A stretch of DNA of 63,526 nucleotides from an uncultured Lachnospiraceae bacterium (GCA_945919075.1 CAMEIX010000018.1:1-63526); one strand, 5' to 3'. Counted from the first letter of the stretch, positions 1 to 8,687 are shown. Notes: generated by a model from the letters alone, not told the origin. Made by a program: numbers and translations.

Positions 1-103
1 AAAACTGCGCCACAGCCTTGGCAGGCCATCGCGCAGCGATTTTGTTCACTTTCAGGTTGTACCTGAGTTTATGTAAAAAGAATTAAATACATATGACCTA
101 AGA

Positions 104-135
104 GCCATTGTGGAGAAATCTACAGTGGCTTTTTT
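104..135 (+). terminator. Rho-independent terminator
   Basis: An 11-bp stem (arms 104-114 and 119-129, one wobble pair) closes a GAAA tetraloop and runs straight into a T tract. It would end plus-strand transcription entering from the left. The gene it serves lies outside the window; nothing coding is recognisable in positions 1-103. Confidence 0.75.
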
Positions 136-168
136 CATGCAAAGAAACGCAGGGGATACTAAAAAGTC

Positions 169-192
169 CTTGACATCTCCCTTGACATCTCC
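169..192. repeat. Tandem 12-bp direct repeat
   Basis: CTTGACATCTCC occurs twice head to tail (169-180 and 181-192). It lies just upstream of the putative promoter at 206-234. Function is unknown; it could be a duplicated regulator site or a simple slippage product. Confidence 0.8.
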
Positions 193-205
193 CACCAAAA
201 ATAGA

Positions 206-250
206 TTGCGAAGATGCTTTGGAAATGCTACAATACATTCAAAGCATCTT
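206..250 (+). promoter_or_regulatory. Putative promoter with overlapping inverted repeat
   Basis: TTGCGA (206-211) and TACAAT (229-234) are separated by 17 bp, with a TG one base before the -10 element. A perfect 11-bp inverted repeat (AAGATGCTTTG at 211-221, CAAAGCATCTT at 240-250) brackets the -10 region, as an operator would. Alternatively the repeat forms a terminator-like hairpin, since a T-rich stretch follows it. Confidence 0.4.
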
Positions 251-431
251 TTCTTTTGCGCAGTCAGGGTATTCACCCGGTACATTTCCGGTTTCGGCCG
301 GAGTTTATGAATGCGCTTCTAATTCACATCTATCGAATCGATAAAGGAATCCATGCTTGAACAACCAAATAGCGGGAGACCTTGCGAGGGGATAGAGACT
401 GTTTCGCTTTGGTCTCCAAGAAAGGAGTACC

Positions 432-470
432 ATGGAGGAGATTAAGAGGGAAAGGGACCGTGTCCGTTAG
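432..470 (+). CDS. Possible 12-residue micro-ORF
   Basis: A 12-codon frame (MEEIKRERDRVR) follows a good ribosome binding site, AAAGGAG at 421-427. Its stop codon sits in the loop region of the terminator at 454-487. Upstream, 374-417 can fold into nested stems (GGAGACC/GGTCTCC outside, GCGA/TCGC inside), and a promoter is predicted at 206-234. It could be a leader peptide, a microprotein or a chance frame. No plus-strand gene follows it, so a leader role would have nothing to regulate. No family is recognised. Confidence 0.25.
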   Translation: MEEIKRERDRVR

Positions 471-487
471 ACACAGTCCCTATTTTT
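454..487. terminator. Rho-independent terminator
   Basis: The arms GGGAC-C-GTGTC and GACAC-A-GTCCC (454-464 and 470-480) form a near-perfect stem followed by TATTTTT. It faces the 3' end of the minus-strand histidine kinase gene, so it may serve both directions. Confidence 0.75.
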
Positions 488-513
488 GCGCATACAGGAC
501 AAAAGTAACGTTT

Positions 514-2475
514 CTATGAAACAATCGGGAAACTTAAGCAGGCGGTGAAAAGGTCACCGTCTGTTTCTATGTGGAAGGTTCCGTTCATGCTTTCAGTGAA
601 ACTGCGTGCAATGGAAAGCCCAAGACCGCTGCCTTCCTCGGTTCGGGAAGAATCGGCTCTTACAAAGCGTTCCGTAATTTCTTCCGTATCGAAATCCAGT
701 TCCTCTCTGGAAGTGTTCTTAACGCGGACATTTACGTTATCACCGTCAAGCGTCACCTGGGTGTATACTCTGGAATTGTCCAGGGAATATTTCAGAGCAT
801 TCACGTAAAGATTCTGGAACACACGGTACAGCTTATCACTGTCAGCACTGATGGGTACGCTGTCCGCCTCAAAAACGGTTTTAAAGACCAGATTGCTCCC
901 GGCAATCTTTTCATCCATATCGGCAAGGGTCTGCTTAATCAGTTTAATCAGATCGATGGTGGTGAAATTCATTTTTAAATTACCGCTGGTTGCCTTGGAA
1001 AGCTCAAAAACATCCTGTACCATGCGTTTTAAGCGGTATGCCTTGGCCTGCAGGGAGAGTGCATAACCGTGAGAGGGTTCCGGCAGCTTTTCCTCACAAA
1101 GAAGGTCCGCGTAATTGATGATGGAGGTCAGCGGTGTTTTCAGGTCGTGGCTTACGTTGGTAATTAAATCCACACGCATTTTGTTGGAGCGGTCACGCTG
1201 TTCTACGGCCAGTTCGATGCCTTCTTCGAGGTGGTTAATGTTTTCGGCCTCTTCCTTCAAAAGAGAGTAGCGGGACACGGAAAGCGGATTATCCGTAATG
1301 CCGTTTTGGAGTTCTTCTATTTTTCCTGCAATTTTCCGGGTATCCTTCATGAAGGTACGCAGGATAACAAACAACCCTAGCAGGGAAAGGATTACCAGGA
1401 ACAGTAAAAGACTAATGCCCTCATAAGGGTGTGCGTTAAATAGCTGTATCAGAAAAATGATGATAGCAAGAAAAAGAGGACAAAGATATAACAAGGTTGC
1501 TCTTTTTGACCAGTGCATCATACGAATGGTTTCCACCGCAAGTCCAATCAGGGTGCCGGACATGGAGGAAACCGGTTTTTCTCCGGGCACTCTATTAAAT
1601 AAGAAGAAGCACAGGTAAATCCAAGCACCAAAAAGGAAGGCAGAAATCAAAAAACGCATTTCCTGGAAGAAGGAAAAATAGAGAATAAATCCCAAAATGA
1701 AAAAGCCCAAAGCTTTTATTTCCACCCAGAAATACCGTTTAATGCGACTAAAGAAGCATTTCTCCTTGCAGAAGGCCTTTCGGGTAATCAGGCAGAGTAT
1801 AAAAGAGATTACAAAGGCACACAAGGAGCCAAGAAAAACAAACATGTTAAACCGGTTTGCAGAAATACGTTTCATGGCAGCGATTACCTGGGGGTCGGTA
1901 TACTCAGAGGCATTCTTTCGAAAAGCCATGATAAACTGTACATTTTTCATGCCATTTTCACAGGGATTATACTGGCTTCTGGTAAATTCATAATCGCCTT
2001 TATAATACAAAACAGAGCCGTCCCAATAATAAAATAAGGACATATCCTCCGGAAGATTTAAATGCTTGTCATATTCCGAGAATATGGAACCGTCGAAGGT
2101 GGACAGACTCATTTTGGGAGCATCCACATAGTAGCAGTATTCGCTGTAATCATCCATGGTCCGGGTAAAATTGTTATAGTATCTTTCCTCCATAAGCTTG
2201 GAATAACTGTCGGTAAGAGGATAGCCCTTGTCATCCCCGATTCCGGCAAGACTGATCATGGCATGATTATAGATTTCCCCAATATATTTCTGGAATTCCA
2301 CATCCTCCCATACATTTCCGTAGAGCAGATAATTGAAGCTTTGGTCTTCCCACATAATATGTATGATATTCTTGGATGCATACGCATAAAAAATACATAA
2401 AGCAAGACTGCCCCATAAAAATATCCGGTAAATTAAATGTCTGATTATTTTACCTGTTTTCAAGTTTGTATCCAA
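514..2475 (-). CDS. Sensor histidine kinase
   Basis: This is the membrane sensor kinase partner of the response regulator encoded just upstream. The 653 residues comprise a membrane segment near 12-33, an extracytoplasmic domain to about 215, then several further membrane helices between about 215 and 380. After these come a HAMP-like linker, a HisKA domain with the phospho-acceptor His443 in a VSHDLKTPL motif, and an HATPase_c domain ending with an SGLGLSIARS G2 box. The block of extra helices in the middle is more than a simple two-helix sensor has. The gene overlaps the regulator gene by 26 bp. The start taken here is a TTG; a TTG four codons later (2463) is also possible. The signal is unknown. 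Confidence 0.88.
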   Translation of the reverse strand: MDTNLKTGKIIRHLIYRIFLWGSLALCIFYAYASKNIIHIMWEDQSFNYLLYGNVWEDVEFQKYIGEIYNHAMISLAGIGDDKGYPLTDSYSKLMEERYYNNFTRTMDDYSEYCYYVDAPKMSLSTFDGSIFSEYDKHLNLPEDMSLFYYWDGSVLYYKGDYEFTRSQYNPCENGMKNVQFIMAFRKNASEYTDPQVIAAMKRISANRFNMFVFLGSLCAFVISFILCLITRKAFCKEKCFFSRIKRYFWVEIKALGFFILGFILYFSFFQEMRFLISAFLFGAWIYLCFFLFNRVPGEKPVSSMSGTLIGLAVETIRMMHWSKRATLLYLCPLFLAIIIFLIQLFNAHPYEGISLLLFLVILSLLGLFVILRTFMKDTRKIAGKIEELQNGITDNPLSVSRYSLLKEEAENINHLEEGIELAVEQRDRSNKMRVDLITNVSHDLKTPLTSIINYADLLCEEKLPEPSHGYALSLQAKAYRLKRMVQDVFELSKATSGNLKMNFTTIDLIKLIKQTLADMDEKIAGSNLVFKTVFEADSVPISADSDKLYRVFQNLYVNALKYSLDNSRVYTQVTLDGDNVNVRVKNTSREELDFDTEEITERFVRADSSRTEEGSGLGLSIARSFTESMNGTFHIETDGDLFTACLSFPIVS

Positions 2476-3148
2476 TTCCCCACACCACCTTTATGTATTC
2501 CGGTTCGCTCGGATTTAATTCAATCTTTTCGCGAATTCTGCGAATGTGTACCATTACGGTATTTTCGCCGTTAAAGGCGACCGGTTCGCCCCATACCATT
2601 TTATAGATTTCCTCAGCAGAAAAAATTCTGCCCGGATTTTTCATGAAAAGCTCCATGATTTTGGTCTCAATGGAGGTAAGTTTTACGGGTTGCCCGTCCG
2701 TAAACAGTGTATGCGCCGAAAAACTGTAGCAGAGCCGACCGATGGTAACGTCATCGGACTCTTCCGTCACTCCGCCGAATTTCAGGTAGCGGCGCAGCTG
2801 GCTTTTAACACGTGCAATGACTTCCTTATAGTTAAAGGGTTTGGTTATGTAATCATCGGCCCCGATGGAAAGCCCCAGAATCTTGTCCGTGTCCTCGGAT
2901 TTGGCACTCATGACCAGGATGGGAATATTTTGGCTTTCCCGGATTTTCATGATGGCGGAAAAGCCGTCAAGCTTGGGCATCATGACATCAATCAAGAGCA
3001 GGTGAATATTTTCGGTAGAAAGAATTTGCAGAGCCTCTTCCCCGTTGTAGGCGCAGAAGACTTGGAAATCTTCTTTTTCCAATTGGATTTTCAGTGTTGC
3101 GACAATATCCTTGTCGTCATCCACTACTAAAATAGGTTCTTTTTTCAT
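2450..3148 (-). CDS. OmpR/PhoB-family response regulator
   Basis: A receiver domain (acidic pair DDD near residue 10, phospho-acceptor Asp in LLLIDVMMP near 53, conserved Lys in ITKPF) is joined to a C-terminal winged-helix DNA-binding domain (ETKIMELFMKNPGR, then HIRRIREKIE). I chose the ATG at 3148 because GTGAGG lies 6-7 bases before it; an in-frame ATG at 3175 lacks a comparable site. It is transcribed ahead of the kinase gene as a two-gene operon. The perfect inverted repeat at 3238-3265, upstream of its start, is a candidate autoregulatory site. Confidence 0.92.
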   Translation of the reverse strand: MKKEPILVVDDDKDIVATLKIQLEKEDFQVFCAYNGEEALQILSTENIHLLLIDVMMPKLDGFSAIMKIRESQNIPILVMSAKSEDTDKILGLSIGADDYITKPFNYKEVIARVKSQLRRYLKFGGVTEESDDVTIGRLCYSFSAHTLFTDGQPVKLTSIETKIMELFMKNPGRIFSAEEIYKMVWGEPVAFNGENTVMVHIRRIREKIELNPSEPEYIKVVWGIGYKLENR

Positions 3149-3237
3149 TTTTTGCCTCACATAGTAAAAATTCATGGAAAAATACGATTATATATTGTAT
3201 TATATACATAGTCTATCACGAATGAAAGAAGATAAAT

Positions 3238-3265
3238 CTTACATTATTCTTACAAATAATGTAAG
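3238..3265. promoter_or_regulatory. Perfect 11-bp inverted repeat between divergent genes
   Basis: CTTACATTATT, a 6-base spacer and AATAATGTAAG form a perfect dyad in the intergenic region shared by the response regulator and degV genes. It is immediately upstream of the degV -35 element (3275). It is a plausible binding site for the adjacent regulator acting in both directions. Confidence 0.5.
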
Positions 3266-3274
3266 GGAAAATTA

Positions 3275-3304
3275 TTGCAAAATACGCATGATATGGTTTA
3301 TAAT
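3275..3304 (+). promoter_or_regulatory. Promoter of the degV operon
   Basis: TTGCAA (3275-3280) and TATAAT (3299-3304) are spaced by 18 bp and lie about 60 bp before the degV start codon. Confidence 0.6.
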
Positions 3305-3362
3305 ATCAAAAGATGTAGTTTTTAATACTACGAAAAAACCATAACATTCAGGAGGAATTATT

Positions 3363-4250
3363 ATGTCTGACTTTGTTTTAAGCTGTAGTTCTACTGCAGA
3401 TCTTTCCCGGGAGCATCTGGAAAGAAGAAATATTTCTTACATCTGTTTCCATTATACCATGGATGGAACAGAATATCCCGATGATTTGGGAAAAAGCATG
3501 GCATTTGATGTTTTTTACAAAAAGATAGCAGACGGCGCACAGCCTACCACTTCCCAAATCAATGCGGAAGAGTATATTGTCTACTTCGAAAAATTCTTAA
3601 AAGAAGGCAGGGATGTTTTGCATGTATGTCTGTCCTCCGGTATTTCCGGAACCTACAATTCTGCATGCATTGCCCAAAAGGAATTAATGGAAACTTATCC
3701 GGACCGCAAGATTTATGTCATAGATTCGCTGGCGGCATCCATGGGATTCGGAATGCTGGTAGACTATATGGCAGACCTTCGTGATGAGGGAAAGAGTATT
3801 GATGAGGTTCATGACTGGGCAGAAGAAAATAAATTAAATGTACATCACTGGTTCTTCTCCTCTGACTTAACCAGCTTTAAGCGTGGCGGACGGATTTCCG
3901 GAACCGAGGCGATGCTCGGTACCCTGCTTGGCATTTGTCCTTTAATGAACGTGGATTTTGAGGGGCACCTGATTCCCAGAAGGAAAATCCGTACCAAGAA
4001 GAAAGCCATCGAAGAAGCGGTGAAGACCATGATGGAGCATGTTCAGGATGGGGAAAATTATACCGGAAAATGTTATATCAGTCATTCTGCGTGTCTGGCA
4101 GATGCCGAAAAGGAGAGGGATTTGATTGAAGAGAAAATTCCCGCACTGAAGGGCAAAATTGAGATTGGCAGTATCGGCACGGTAATCGGTTCCCACACAG
4201 GCCCCGGTACGGTAGCTCTTTTCTTCATGGGCGATAAGAGAGCGGACTGA
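3363..4250 (+). CDS. DegV family fatty-acid-binding protein
   Basis: The 295-residue protein has the DegV/FakB layout. The N-terminal part carries the early Ser/Thr-rich region and the TSQ motif (PTTSQIN near residue 60). The SSGISGTYNSA motif (near 89-99) follows, then a C-terminal domain with FKRGGRISG. Members bind a fatty acid and hand it to the FakA kinase to make acyl-phosphate for lipid synthesis. No FakA gene is in this window. AGGAGG sits 8 bases before the ATG. The gene is followed after 13 bp by the DUF4317 gene, so the two are probably co-transcribed. Confidence 0.92.
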   Translation: MSDFVLSCSSTADLSREHLERRNISYICFHYTMDGTEYPDDLGKSMAFDVFYKKIADGAQPTTSQINAEEYIVYFEKFLKEGRDVLHVCLSSGISGTYNSACIAQKELMETYPDRKIYVIDSLAASMGFGMLVDYMADLRDEGKSIDEVHDWAEENKLNVHHWFFSSDLTSFKRGGRISGTEAMLGTLLGICPLMNVDFEGHLIPRRKIRTKKKAIEEAVKTMMEHVQDGENYTGKCYISHSACLADAEKERDLIEEKIPALKGKIEIGSIGTVIGSHTGPGTVALFFMGDKRAD

Positions 4251-4263
4251 GAGGATTTAAGAA

Positions 4264-5412
4264 ATGAATAAGAAAGAAATTGCAGAAATCAAAAAGCAGT
4301 TCACGCAGGACAAATGTGCCATTACCCGTATTTGTGGCTGCTACGTGGACGGTGAAAAGAATAAGAAGACAGAGATTAAGGAGGCTTTTCTCTCCCTGCC
4401 GGAAGAGGAAATATTTAAGTACTTTTCCATTTTTCGTAAGGCTCTTTCCGGAACCGTGGGAAAGAATCTCTTAAACATGGAATTCCCGCTTGCCACGGAA
4501 GAGGCCGGCGGCACCCAGGATTTTCTGATGCAGCTTCGGGCCAGTGCCTTAAAGGATGAGAATCTTCTCGAGGAGTTCTATGATAAGGTCATTGAGAATT
4601 ATTATACGGTGGAAAATTATCTGATTCTTCTGATTCATGCCGTTTATGATGTACCGGGAAAAGCATCGGACGGGGAAGAAATGTTTGATGCATCGGATGA
4701 AGTTTATGACCACATTCTCTGTTGTATCTGTCCCGTGACACTGTCCAAACCGGGACTTGCTTATGATGAGACGAGCAATTCTTTCAGAACCCGGGTTTTG
4801 GACCGGGTAGTGGATATGCCGGAAATCGGATTTTTATTCCCGGCATTCAACGACAGAAGTACGGATATTCACTCCCTTTTGTATTATGTATCCAAGCCGG
4901 AGGAACTGCGGTTTGATTTTGTGGAACCGGTGCTGGGATGTGAACTGCCTCTTTCCGCGGGAGGTCAGAAGGAAACCTTCCAGACCATTGTGGAAGAGAC
5001 TCTCGGGGAAGCATGTGACTATGAAATTGTGAAGAATATTCATGATAAACTGAATGAAATGATTGAGGAGAAAAAGGAAGAACCGGAGCCTGTTGTCTTA
5101 GACAAGGCAGAGGTAAAACGTCTGTTGGAATACAGCGGTGTTGCGGAGGACAAATTACAGAACTTTGATGAGAAGTTTGAAGCAAATGCCGATGAAAAGG
5201 CACAGTTTGTGGCGACCAATGTTGCCAATGTCAGACAGTTTGAGGTAAAGACCCCGGATGTCGTGGTTAAGGTCAGTCCTGACAGAACGGATCTGGTTTC
5301 CACCAGAATCATTGACGGAAGAAAATGCCTTGTCATTGCATTGGAAAGCGGCGTACTGGTCAACGGAATTGCAGTACATATGCCTATGGATGATGAGGCG
5401 GATGAGGAGTAA
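4264..5412 (+). CDS. DUF4317 family protein
   Basis: A 382-residue soluble protein that matches the DUF4317 family found in Clostridia: the N-terminus NKKEIAEIKKQF is followed by an ITRICGCYVDGEK segment. No catalytic motif is evident and the function is unknown. There is no signal peptide or membrane helix, so it should be cytoplasmic. It lies 13 bp after degV, and its last codons overlap the proposed start of the CNNM/CorC gene, which points to translational coupling across the three genes. Confidence 0.85.
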   Translation: MNKKEIAEIKKQFTQDKCAITRICGCYVDGEKNKKTEIKEAFLSLPEEEIFKYFSIFRKALSGTVGKNLLNMEFPLATEEAGGTQDFLMQLRASALKDENLLEEFYDKVIENYYTVENYLILLIHAVYDVPGKASDGEEMFDASDEVYDHILCCICPVTLSKPGLAYDETSNSFRTRVLDRVVDMPEIGFLFPAFNDRSTDIHSLLYYVSKPEELRFDFVEPVLGCELPLSAGGQKETFQTIVEETLGEACDYEIVKNIHDKLNEMIEEKKEEPEPVVLDKAEVKRLLEYSGVAEDKLQNFDEKFEANADEKAQFVATNVANVRQFEVKTPDVVVKVSPDRTDLVSTRIIDGRKCLVIALESGVLVNGIAVHMPMDDEADEE

Positions 5413-6733
5413 TTTAGACTTGCACATATTGATTTTACAAATTTCGTTACAAGTAATTTTTATATTGTTGTCAGGCTATTTAACTGGGTATAAGGCCGCT
5501 TTGAAGGCACTGGATTTTTCGGATCTGGAGGATTTGGAAAAGAAGGGTGACAAGGATTTTGCAAAGTTACAGGCTTTGCTTAAGGAACCTTCCGATTTTC
5601 TGGATGCAATCCGTATTTTGAGACTTTTTATTGGGGTATTATTCGGTACATTTGTCTTTTTTCACTTTTGGGGCCTGGAGATTCTTTTAGCAGTGTATCT
5701 GCTTGCGGTTTTTGGCGTGCAGATTCCGAAAACGATTGCCAGAAAGAAAGCACTCAAGTGGGTAAAAAATGGATATGCGCTTATGCATGTTCTATCCGTC
5801 CTGATGAAACCCTTTGTTTTGCTGAGTACCGGCAGTGCGAAAGGTATCCTTTGGCTTTTTAGGTATAAGCCTGAGGCAGAGGAGGAAGAGGTTACCGAAG
5901 AGGATATTCTGAATTTGTTGGATATTTCCGAGGAAACGGGTAACATCGATGAAAACGAAAAGGAATGGATTCAGAATGTTTTTGATTTTGACGACTTAAG
6001 CGTGCGGCGTGTTATGACGCAGAGAGCGGATGTGGTCGCCATTCCGGCAGATGCAACGGCGGAAGAAATCATGCATACGATTGAGGAAAGCGGACGCTCC
6101 CGTTATCCGGTTTACGAAGGGGATCTGAACAATGTAGTGGGCGTGCTTTATGCCAGAGACTTTCTGCTGGCGCTCGGGAAAAAGGGCAGGGCACTTAAAA
6201 ATCGGGATACGGATGAGCCGGACCAATTTGTAAATGATCAGGACACCGGTGAGGAGGAGCCGTCCCTGGTTGAGGAAATAATGCGTCCTGCTTATTTTGT
6301 GCCGGAAAGCATTCATGCGGACAAATTGTTTGCAGAGATGAAGAAGCAGAAAATCCACATTGCACTGATTGTGGATGAATACGGGTCCTTCGAGGGGCTT
6401 GTGACCATGGAAGACCTTGTGGAAGAAATTGTGGGTAATATTTACGATGAGTTCGACAAGGAGGAGGAACCGGAACTGGTTCAGATTGCACAAAATCTGT
6501 GGAAGGTGACCGGAAATACATTACTCCAGACGGTTCGGGAAGAACTGGATATGGAACTGGAAATTGACGAAGACTATGAAACCATGGGTGGGCTGATTAT
6601 CAGTCTCATTGATGCGATTCCCGAAGATGGCAGGCAGTATGAGGTGGATGGCTTCGGACTCCATATTTTTGTAAAGAAAGTAAAGGACAGAAGAATTGAA
6701 CTGGCATTTATTAATAAGATATCGGAAGAATAA
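5402..6733 (+). CDS. CNNM/CorC-type transporter (hemolysin family)
   Basis: The protein has an N-terminal CNNM (DUF21) membrane domain whose helices start almost at the initiator (LDLHILILQISLQVIFILLSG). An acidic linker, a CBS pair (VMTQRADVVAI; LVEEIMRPAYFVPE; LIVDEYGSFEGLVTMEDLVEEIVG) and a C-terminal CorC_HlyC domain follow. The family is tied to Mg2+ or Co2+ efflux and resistance; the older name hemolysin is not a functional claim. The frame opens well upstream inside the previous gene, but family alignment and an AGG just before 5402 favour the start here. ATG at 5390 or 5393 cannot be excluded. Overlap with the DUF4317 gene is 11 bp. Confidence 0.88.
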   Translation: MRSNLDLHILILQISLQVIFILLSGYLTGYKAALKALDFSDLEDLEKKGDKDFAKLQALLKEPSDFLDAIRILRLFIGVLFGTFVFFHFWGLEILLAVYLLAVFGVQIPKTIARKKALKWVKNGYALMHVLSVLMKPFVLLSTGSAKGILWLFRYKPEAEEEEVTEEDILNLLDISEETGNIDENEKEWIQNVFDFDDLSVRRVMTQRADVVAIPADATAEEIMHTIEESGRSRYPVYEGDLNNVVGVLYARDFLLALGKKGRALKNRDTDEPDQFVNDQDTGEEEPSLVEEIMRPAYFVPESIHADKLFAEMKKQKIHIALIVDEYGSFEGLVTMEDLVEEIVGNIYDEFDKEEEPELVQIAQNLWKVTGNTLLQTVREELDMELEIDEDYETMGGLIISLIDAIPEDGRQYEVDGFGLHIFVKKVKDRRIELAFINKISEE

Positions 6734-6766
6734 AAAATGGCTTTGGAATTCCAAAGTCATTTTTGA
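6732..6766. terminator. Bidirectional terminator
   Basis: A core palindrome CTTTGGAATTCCAAAG is extended by complementary A-rich and T-rich flanks. It lies between two convergent genes and can terminate both. Confidence 0.85.
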
Positions 6767-6781
6767 TTTAAACGTGATATT

Positions 6782-7510
6782 TTACACCCAGCCGCCGTCA
6801 ATGGAGATAATCTGCCCGGTCATATAAGCAGGGGCTTCTAAGATTTTCAGACAAAGCTCGGCTACCTCTTCGGGTCTGCCAATGCGGTCGGCAGGAATTT
6901 CTTCTATAATAGAAGCTACATCTTCCTCGGTAAGACAGGCATTCATGGCGGTATCAATCATGCCCGGGGCAATGGCATTGACTTGTATGTTGCTGGGAGC
7001 CAGTTCTTTGGCAAGAGCCTTGGTGAAAGCATTGATGCCGCCCTTGGAGGTGGAATAGGCAACCTCTAAGGAAGAACCCGCACTACCCCAGACAGAAGAA
7101 ATATTGATAATCTTTCCTTCCTTTTTACGCACCATGGGGCCTATTGCTGCTTTGCAGGTATTAAAAAGGCTGTCCAAATTGGCAGACATCACCCTGCGCC
7201 AGTCTTCATAACTCATATCAGAAAGAAGTCCAAAATAGGAAATCCCCGCATTGTTAATCAGAACATCAATTTCAGGAAGTTTGTCAAACAGCTTCGTAAC
7301 GGCGGTGTAGTCTCCCATATCGCAAACATAAGCTTCACATAATGACGTTTCTTTATTTGTAGCTTCCTTATTTATTTCATCTCTTACATTTAAGAGGGAA
7401 TTCTCATCCTGTGCACAGGTTATAATAACCTTGTAATGTTTTTTGGCAAGCAGCCTTGCAATGGCTGCGCCGATTCCACGGGAAGCTCCGGTGATAAGTG
7501 CTGTTTTCAA
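6782..7510 (-). CDS. SDR oxidoreductase, FabG/YmfI-like
   Basis: A short-chain dehydrogenase of about 243 residues. It has the Rossmann motif TGASRGIG near the N-terminus, NNAG near 85, catalytic Ser in ISSVWG, the YxxxK pair in YSTSK, and a C-terminal GQIISIDGGW. The SSVWGSAGSSLEVAYSTSKGG stretch resembles proteins annotated as EF-P 5-aminopentanone reductase (YmfI) more than classical FabG, so the substrate is uncertain. I place the start at a TTG (7510) because GAGG lies 9 bases upstream and the Rossmann strand begins two residues later. An upstream in-frame start would add 36 unrelated residues. It is divergent from trxB. Confidence 0.85.
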   Translation of the reverse strand: MKTALITGASRGIGAAIARLLAKKHYKVIITCAQDENSLLNVRDEINKEATNKETSLCEAYVCDMGDYTAVTKLFDKLPEIDVLINNAGISYFGLLSDMSYEDWRRVMSANLDSLFNTCKAAIGPMVRKKEGKIINISSVWGSAGSSLEVAYSTSKGGINAFTKALAKELAPSNIQVNAIAPGMIDTAMNACLTEEDVASIIEEIPADRIGRPEEVAELCLKILEAPAYMTGQIISIDGGWV

Positions 7511-7577
7511 TGGATTGAACCTCGTTTCATAATCAGTACTATCATGATAGCATGGGCTCGATTTTTTGACAAGAATG

Positions 7578-7608
7578 TGGTATAATTTGTTCCGACCCGA
7601 TAGGGTCG
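7578..7608 (+). promoter_or_regulatory. trxB extended -10 promoter and leader hairpin
   Basis: TGG-TATAAT (7578-7586) is an extended -10 element without a good -35. Immediately after the expected start point a perfect 6-bp stem (CGACCC/GGGTCG, 7593-7608) closes a GATA loop. The hairpin may stabilise the mRNA or mark a regulator site. Confidence 0.5.
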
Positions 7609-7642
7609 AGAACAGCAACCGAATTTCAGAAAGGATAATGGT

Positions 7643-8548
7643 ATGTACGATTTAGTTATTATAGGAAGCGGCCCGGCAGGGCTCGGTGCAGCAATATACG
7701 GGGTCCGCGCAGGATTAAAAACACTGGTATTGGAAAAGAATCCCATGAGTGGCGGACAGGTATTAAACACCTATGAAGTGGATAATTATCTGGGACTTCC
7801 GGGGATTAACGGTTTTGATCTGGGCGTAAAATTCAGAGAGCACGCGGACAAGCTGGGCGCAGCTTTTAGGGAGACCGAGGTGGAAGCAATCGAGGATCTG
7901 GGCAATAAAAAGGTACTGCATACTCCCGAGGGAGATATTGAGACAAAAACGGTCATTCTGGCAATGGGCGCACACCATGCCAAGCTGGGAGTTCCCGGAG
8001 AAGAGGAACTTTCCGGAATGGGAGTTTCCTATTGTGCCACCTGCGACGGCGCATTTTTCAAAAACAGAACGGTGGCCGTTGTGGGTGGCGGTGATGTGGC
8101 AGTGGAGGATGCTATTTTTCTGGCAAGAAACTGTACCAAAGTATACTTGATTCACAGACGGGACAGCCTGCGGGCAGCCAAGGTTCTCCAGGATACTTTA
8201 TTTACACTTCCCAATGTGGAAGTGCTATGGAATACCACGGTAGAAGAAATTAAAGGCGAGGATATGGTGGAAAGTCTCGTGATTCATAAAGAAGACAAGC
8301 AGGATGAACTCAAAGTGGATGGCGTCTTTATTGCAGTGGGAATTCACCCGGAGACTGCTATTTGTAACAATTTGGTAAAATGTGATGATAACGGATATGT
8401 TCTGGCGGACGAAACCTGTAAGACTTCGGTTCCCGGAGTTTATGCAGCAGGGGACATTCGTAAAAAGCCGCTTCGTCAGGTAATTACTGCGGTTGCGGAC
8501 GGCGCAAATGCGGCTGTCAGTGCGGCATCATATGTTTTAAGTAATTAA
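7643..8548 (+). CDS. trxB: Thioredoxin reductase
   Basis: This flavoenzyme uses NADPH to reduce thioredoxin in the cytoplasm. The 301 residues show an FAD-binding GSGPAGLGAAIY near the N-terminus and the redox-active CATC (Cys131 and Cys134). They also show a nucleotide-binding VVGGGDVAVEDA and a C-terminal GVYAAGDIR. Length and motif order are those of low-molecular-weight TrxB. No thioredoxin gene lies next to it. It seems to be a single-gene unit with its own extended -10 promoter. Confidence 0.95.
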   Translation: MYDLVIIGSGPAGLGAAIYGVRAGLKTLVLEKNPMSGGQVLNTYEVDNYLGLPGINGFDLGVKFREHADKLGAAFRETEVEAIEDLGNKKVLHTPEGDIETKTVILAMGAHHAKLGVPGEEELSGMGVSYCATCDGAFFKNRTVAVVGGGDVAVEDAIFLARNCTKVYLIHRRDSLRAAKVLQDTLFTLPNVEVLWNTTVEEIKGEDMVESLVIHKEDKQDELKVDGVFIAVGIHPETAICNNLVKCDDNGYVLADETCKTSVPGVYAAGDIRKKPLRQVITAVADGANAAVSAASYVLSN

Positions 8549-8605
8549 TAAGTTCGTGAAAGAGATAGTTAAAAATATAGAAAAATTACACGCCGGTAAA
8601 TATTT

Positions 8606-8687
8606 TGTAACATTTTTGTTAGGATATAAGGTTGACAGAGTGTATAATATCTGCTATATTTGTTAACAGATGTAACAACTTTGTAAC
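8606..8687 (+). promoter_or_regulatory. Promoter with two WalR-like boxes
   Basis: The promoter is TTGACA (8632-8637), 17 bp, TATATT (8655-8660). Two TGTWAH-N5-TGTWAH-type elements flank it. The first is TGTAAC-N5-TGTTAG at 8606-8622, one base off consensus and upstream of -35. The second is an exact TGTAAC-N5-TGTAAC at 8671-8687. This is the known WalR (YycF) box, and the gene driven is a wall hydrolase of the class WalR controls in Firmicutes. No walRK genes are in the window. Confidence 0.55.

Noticed and set aside
5258..5401. The extended N-terminus of the CNNM/CorC protein
   Set aside because: These 48 codons lie inside the DUF4317 gene and are unlike the family, which begins at the first membrane helix.
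7566..7586. TTGACA-TATAAT as a standard promoter for trxB
   Set aside because: The two elements are only 9 bp apart; the extended -10 alone is a better explanation.
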